Source of the DNA: Burkholderiales bacterium
Lineage (GTDB): Bacteria > Pseudomonadota > Gammaproteobacteria > Burkholderiales > Burkholderiaceae_C
Assembly: GCA_025352345.1 (NCBI GenBank)
Contig: JANXTP010000405.1
Span: forward strand, 1 to 9,928
Length of the DNA: 9,928 bases
Reading direction: 5' to 3'
A program made the position numbers and the translations under genes. The notes beneath the pieces were generated by a model. That model saw only the letters and a program-made list of their open reading frames with translations, was not told the origin of the DNA and searched no databases. Below are positions 7,923-9,928 of the stretch, in pieces (the stretch's first letter is position 1; every line of letters starts with the position of its first letter).

Positions 7923-8519
7923 TCAGTGCAGACCGCCGTAGTTGTCTTCACGGATGATCCGTGGCGTGACGTCGCTGGGCTCGATGGTGACCGGCTGGTA
8001 GATCACGCGCTTCTTCTCGGGGTCGTAGCGCATCTCGACGTGGCCCGAGGTGGGGAAGTCCTTGCGGAACGGGTGGCCGATGAAGCCGTAGTCCGTCAGG
8101 ATGCGGCGCAGGTCGAGGTGGCCCTCGAAGATGATGCCGTACAGGTCGAAGGCTTCGCGCTCGAACCAGTTGGCCGAGCTCCACACCTCGGTCAACGACG
8201 CGATGGCTGGCACCTCGTCATCGATGCAGAACACTTTCAAACGCAAGCGCCAGTTCAGGCTGACCGACAGCAGGTGCGAGACAACGCAAAAGCGCAGACC
8301 GTCCCACGGTTCATCGCGATATTCGGAGTAATCGACGCCGCAGAGGTCGATCAGCTGCTCGAAACGCAAGGCCGGGTCGTCGCGCAGCGCCAGCGCCACC
8401 TCGAGGTAGTCGGCCGCAGCCACGGTGACGGTGATTTCGCCGCGATCGGCGACGAGCGTCTTCAGCCGTGAGCCCAGTGTGGCCTCGAGGGCCTGCTGCA
8501 GCGCTTCTAGATGGGTCAT
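7923..8519 (-). CDS. nuoC: NADH-quinone oxidoreductase subunit C (30-kDa homologue)
   Basis: NuoC is a structural subunit of the connecting module, binding NuoD and NuoB; it carries no redox cofactor. The product is 198 residues, typical for betaproteobacteria. The signature segment is at about 118-141 (WFEREAFDLYGI followed by FEGHLDLRRIL), continuing to GHPFRKDFP at 148-156 and VEMRYDPEKKRVIYQP at 161-176. The C-terminus PRIIREDNYGGLH is a usual ending. The ATG at 8519 (MTHLEALQQALEATLG) gives an N-terminus of the family length. It lies 24 bases after the nuoB stop; no obvious Shine-Dalgarno precedes it, so initiation may depend on coupling. The stop is one base from the nuoD start. Confidence 0.97.
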   Translation of the reverse strand: MTHLEALQQALEATLGSRLKTLVADRGEITVTVAAADYLEVALALRDDPALRFEQLIDLCGVDYSEYRDEPWDGLRFCVVSHLLSVSLNWRLRLKVFCIDDEVPAIASLTEVWSSANWFEREAFDLYGIIFEGHLDLRRILTDYGFIGHPFRKDFPTSGHVEMRYDPEKKRVIYQPVTIEPSDVTPRIIREDNYGGLH

Positions 8520-8543
8520 GGGGCGCGATGCAGCAAGCGTCGG

Positions 8544-9020
8544 TCAGCGAGCGATGGTGTTTTCACGTCGGATCTTGGCCTGCAGTTGCAAGATGCCATA
8601 CAACAGCGCTTCGGCCGTGGGCGGGCACCCGGGCACGTACACATCGACGGGCACGATGCGGTCGCAGCCGCGCACCACCGAATAGCTGTAGTGGTAGTAG
8701 CCGCCACCATTGGCGCAGGAGCCCATGCTCAGCACCCAACGCGGCTCGGCCATCTGGTCGTAGACCTTGCGCAGCGCCGGCGCCATCTTGTTGCACAGCG
8801 TGCCGGCGACGATCATCAGGTCACTCTGCCGAGGGCTGGGCCGGAACAGCATGCCGAAGCGGTCGATGTCATAGCGGGCCGCGCCCGCATGCATCATCTC
8901 GACTGCACAGCAGGCGAGCCCAAAGGTCATCGGCCACAGCGAGCCGGTCTTCGACCAGTTGATGACGGTGTCCAGGCTCGTCGTGACGAAGCCCTCTTTC
9001 AGGACGCCTTCAATGCCCAT
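8544..9020 (-). CDS. nuoB: NADH-quinone oxidoreductase subunit B (cluster N2)
   Basis: NuoB (PSST homologue) holds 4Fe-4S cluster N2, the direct electron donor to ubiquinone, at the junction with NuoD and NuoH. The product is 158 residues, normal for betaproteobacteria. The tandem cysteines Cys37-Cys38 (GLACCAVEMMH), Cys102 (MGSCANGGGYYHYSYSVV) and Cys132 (PVDVYVPGCPPTAEALL) are all present with normal spacing. The N-terminus (MGIEGVLKEGFVTTSLD) is the standard start and contains a short amphipathic part. The ATG at 9020 lies three bases after the nuoA stop; GGGAA upstream, inside the end of nuoA, may serve as ribosome binding site. Confidence 0.98.
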   Translation of the reverse strand: MGIEGVLKEGFVTTSLDTVINWSKTGSLWPMTFGLACCAVEMMHAGAARYDIDRFGMLFRPSPRQSDLMIVAGTLCNKMAPALRKVYDQMAEPRWVLSMGSCANGGGYYHYSYSVVRGCDRIVPVDVYVPGCPPTAEALLYGILQLQAKIRRENTIAR

Positions 9021-9023
9021 GGT

Positions 9024-9383
9024 TCATTCCCAATCCAGCGCTCCTTTTTTCCATTCGTAGGCGAAGCCGACGACCAGGATGCTGAGGAACAACATCATCG
9101 ACCAGAAACCCGCCATGCCGATCTCGCGCAGCGACACCGCCCACGGGAAGAGAAAGGCAATTTCCAGGTCGAACAGGATGAACAGGATCGCCACGAGGTA
9201 GTAGCGAACATCGAACTTCATGCGTGCGTCCTCGAAGGCTTCGAAGCCGCATTCGTAGGGGGAGTTCTTGGCCTTGTCGGGACGATTCGGGCCGAAGACG
9301 AAGCCGATGACCTGGGGTACCACGCCCACTGCCACACCGATCAGGATGAACAGGATGACGGGCAGGTAGGGTTCCAGATTCAT
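9024..9383 (-). CDS. nuoA: NADH-quinone oxidoreductase subunit A (membrane subunit)
   Basis: NuoA (ND3 homologue) is a small membrane subunit at the junction of the two arms of complex I. The product is 119 residues with three hydrophobic helices, about 6-30, 62-82 and 89-109. The long loop between helices one and two carries SPYECGFE (41-48) with the conserved Cys45, the position that marks active/deactive transitions in ND3. Helix two begins at DARMKFDVRYYLVAILFILFD (52-72), and contains conserved acidic residues (FDLE, 71-74). The ATG at 9383 (MNLEPYLPVILFIL) is preferred over an upstream in-frame TTG at 9422, which would add thirteen basic residues. It is the first gene of the nuo run, about 91 bases after the tRNA-Leu 3' end. 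Confidence 0.97.
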   Translation of the reverse strand: MNLEPYLPVILFILIGVAVGVVPQVIGFVFGPNRPDKAKNSPYECGFEAFEDARMKFDVRYYLVAILFILFDLEIAFLFPWAVSLREIGMAGFWSMMLFLSILVVGFAYEWKKGALDWE

Positions 9384-9438
9384 GGTCGTTGCAGGTCGTG
9401 AGCGCCTGCCGGGCTGGAGCAATGAGCACCCTCATGCA

Positions 9439-9454
9439 ACTTGCCAAAGCAAGT
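9439..9454 (-). promoter_or_regulatory. Short stem-loop in the nuoA leader
   Basis: ACTTGC and GCAAGT form a perfect 6-bp stem around a 4-base TTTG loop, about 55 bases before the nuoA ATG. No T-run follows, so it is unlikely to be a terminator. It may protect the 5' end of the nuo message left after tRNA processing. Function is inferred from position only. I found no convincing -35/-10 pair between the tRNA and nuoA. Confidence 0.35.
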
Positions 9455-9474
9455 GTGGGGCCTGAAAAAAATTC

Positions 9475-9559
9475 TGGTGCCGTCGGCGAGACTCGAACTC
9501 GCACAGCTTTCGCCACTACCCCCTCAAGATAGCGTGTCTACCAATTTCACCACGACGGC
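9475..9559 (-). tRNA. tRNA-Leu, anticodon GAG
   Basis: A full cloverleaf can be drawn, 85 bases including encoded CCA. The acceptor stem GCCGTCG pairs with CGACGGC, followed by discriminator A and CCA (9477-9475). The D-arm contains the usual GAAATTGGTAGACAC. The anticodon stem CTATC/GGTAG encloses loop TTGAGGG with anticodon GAG at 9525-9523, reading CUC and CUU leucine codons. A long variable arm typical of class II leucine tRNAs precedes the T-arm GCGAG-TTCGAGT-CTCGC. It sits between secG and nuoA, a placement common in Burkholderiales. Three bases after CCA is a run of seven T (9471-9465 on the minus strand). Confidence 0.97.
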
Positions 9560-9627
9560 CTAGCTTCAAAACCTTGACGCTTACAGTGTCTGGATCGCTT
9601 GAGGAGTGGCTCCCCGGACAGCTGCGC

Positions 9628-9633
9628 ATTCTA
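9628..9633 (-). promoter_or_regulatory. Candidate -10 box for tRNA-Leu and possibly the nuo operon
   Basis: TAGAAT matches the sigma-70 -10 consensus at five of six bases and is followed by a GC-rich discriminator GCGCAGC, a feature of stringently controlled tRNA promoters. A start near 9621 would give about 60 bases of leader before the tRNA. No good -35 hexamer is visible 16 to 18 bases upstream. The box lies between arms of a 6-bp inverted repeat, TTGAGG (9640-9635 on the minus strand) and CCTCAA (9604-9599 on the minus strand). Assigned on sequence only. Confidence 0.35.
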
Positions 9634-9678
9634 GCCTCAAAGACGCACGCTTTCCGCGCACGCGCTGCACTGCAACAA

Positions 9679-9695
9679 CGCGGCGTCACGCCGCG
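9679..9695 (-). terminator. Probable intrinsic terminator of secG
   Basis: A perfect 7-bp GC-only stem, CGCGGCG/CGCCGCG, with a 3-base loop begins eight bases after the secG stop and is followed by TTGTT on the minus strand. The T-run is short, so termination may be partial. Confidence 0.5.
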
Positions 9696-9703
9696 CGCGC
9701 ACC

Positions 9704-9928
9704 TTACTTCGTCGGCACCGCGCCGGCACCCGATGCGGTCGTCGCAGGTGCCGCAGGCACCGCAACCGCAGAGGCAGCCGGTATCGCAGCGGGCGCAGCG
9801 GCGGGCACTTGCGCCGCACCGGTGAGCGGCCCGCTCGCGGCCGGCGCAACCACGCTCGCCTGATCGAGCACGCTGCCCGAAGCGGGTCGCGAACGATCAC
9901 TGGAGAAATACGCCAGCGCCAGTGTGCA
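9704..9928 (-). CDS. secG: Protein translocase subunit SecG, C-terminal part (partial)
   Basis: The gene enters from the right edge; 74 residues and a TAA stop are visible. SecG is a small inner-membrane partner of SecYE that assists SecA-driven export. The visible part begins CTLALAYFSSDRSRPASGSV, matching the end of the second membrane helix and the short following loop of SecG proteins (TLALAY and SVLD are recognisable). It then runs into a low-complexity tail of about 50 residues rich in Ala, Pro and Val, ending VPTK. Such Ala/Pro-rich tails are seen in other betaproteobacterial SecG proteins and are poorly conserved. The identification is supported by position: secG directly precedes tRNA-Leu and nuoA in many Burkholderiales. 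The start and first helix are outside the window. Confidence 0.85.
   Translation of the reverse strand, partial: CTLALAYFSSDRSRPASGSVLDQASVVAPAASGPLTGAAQVPAAAPAAIPAASAVAVPAAPATTASGAGAVPTK

Noticed and set aside
6734..7957. A 407-codon + strand frame opposite nuoD
   Set aside because: Same cause; NuoD on the minus strand explains the region completely.
9465..9471. T7 run just after tRNA-Leu as a full intrinsic terminator
   Set aside because: No separate hairpin stands between the tRNA CCA end and the T-run. I keep it only as a possible partial stop or processing trailer.
9637..9900. Arg/Leu-rich minus-strand frame of 87 codons overlapping secG
   Set aside because: It is out of frame with the recognisable SecG C-terminus, and its Arg-rich composition is a frame-shift effect of GC-rich Ala/Pro codons.

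Overview
This window is one long minus-strand run of housekeeping genes from a GC-rich betaproteobacterium, most likely of the order Burkholderiales. The placement rests on the order secG, tRNA-Leu(GAG), nuoA-B-C-D-E-F-G-H-I-J-K, on separate nuoC and nuoD genes, and on strongly betaproteobacterial-looking Nuo proteins. The species cannot be fixed from sequence reading alone. No mobile-element gene, CRISPR array, phage gene or defence gene is visible.

Read in the direction of transcription (high to low coordinates), the window opens with the 3' end of secG (9704-9928) and a probable hairpin terminator just after it (9679-9695). A roughly 145-base gap between secG and the tRNA holds a candidate -10 box with a GC-rich discriminator (9628-9633). 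A complete tRNA-Leu with anticodon GAG follows (9475-9559), then a leader of about 90 bases with a short stem-loop (9439-9454). Next come ten complete nuo genes, nuoA (9024-9383) to nuoJ (25-660), and the first nine codons of nuoK at the window edge.

The genes encode NADH:ubiquinone oxidoreductase (complex I). NuoE, NuoF and NuoG form the NADH-oxidising arm (FMN, N1a, N3, N1b, N4, N5). NuoB, NuoC, NuoD and NuoI form the connecting and quinone-reducing arm (N6a, N6b, N2). NuoA, NuoH, NuoJ and NuoK are membrane subunits; L, M and N would lie beyond the window. All expected iron-sulfur ligands are present. The extra N7 cluster of some bacterial NuoG proteins is absent.

Most gene junctions are tight: overlaps of 4 bases at D/E and J/K, 1 base between C and D, 3 between A and B, and 8 to 24 elsewhere. 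Only H/I (80 bases) and I/J (86 bases) are wide. The H/I gap looks like a GC-rich palindromic repeat bounded by a perfect 10-base direct repeat that carries a TGA-C-ATG stop/start junction at each end. Removing one repeat unit restores a one-base nuoH/nuoI junction like that of nuoC/nuoD. Both wide gaps also contain a 25 to 26 codon reading frame that starts beside the upstream stop and ends at or overlapping the downstream start. These are the least ordinary features here; the rest is a conventional complex I operon.
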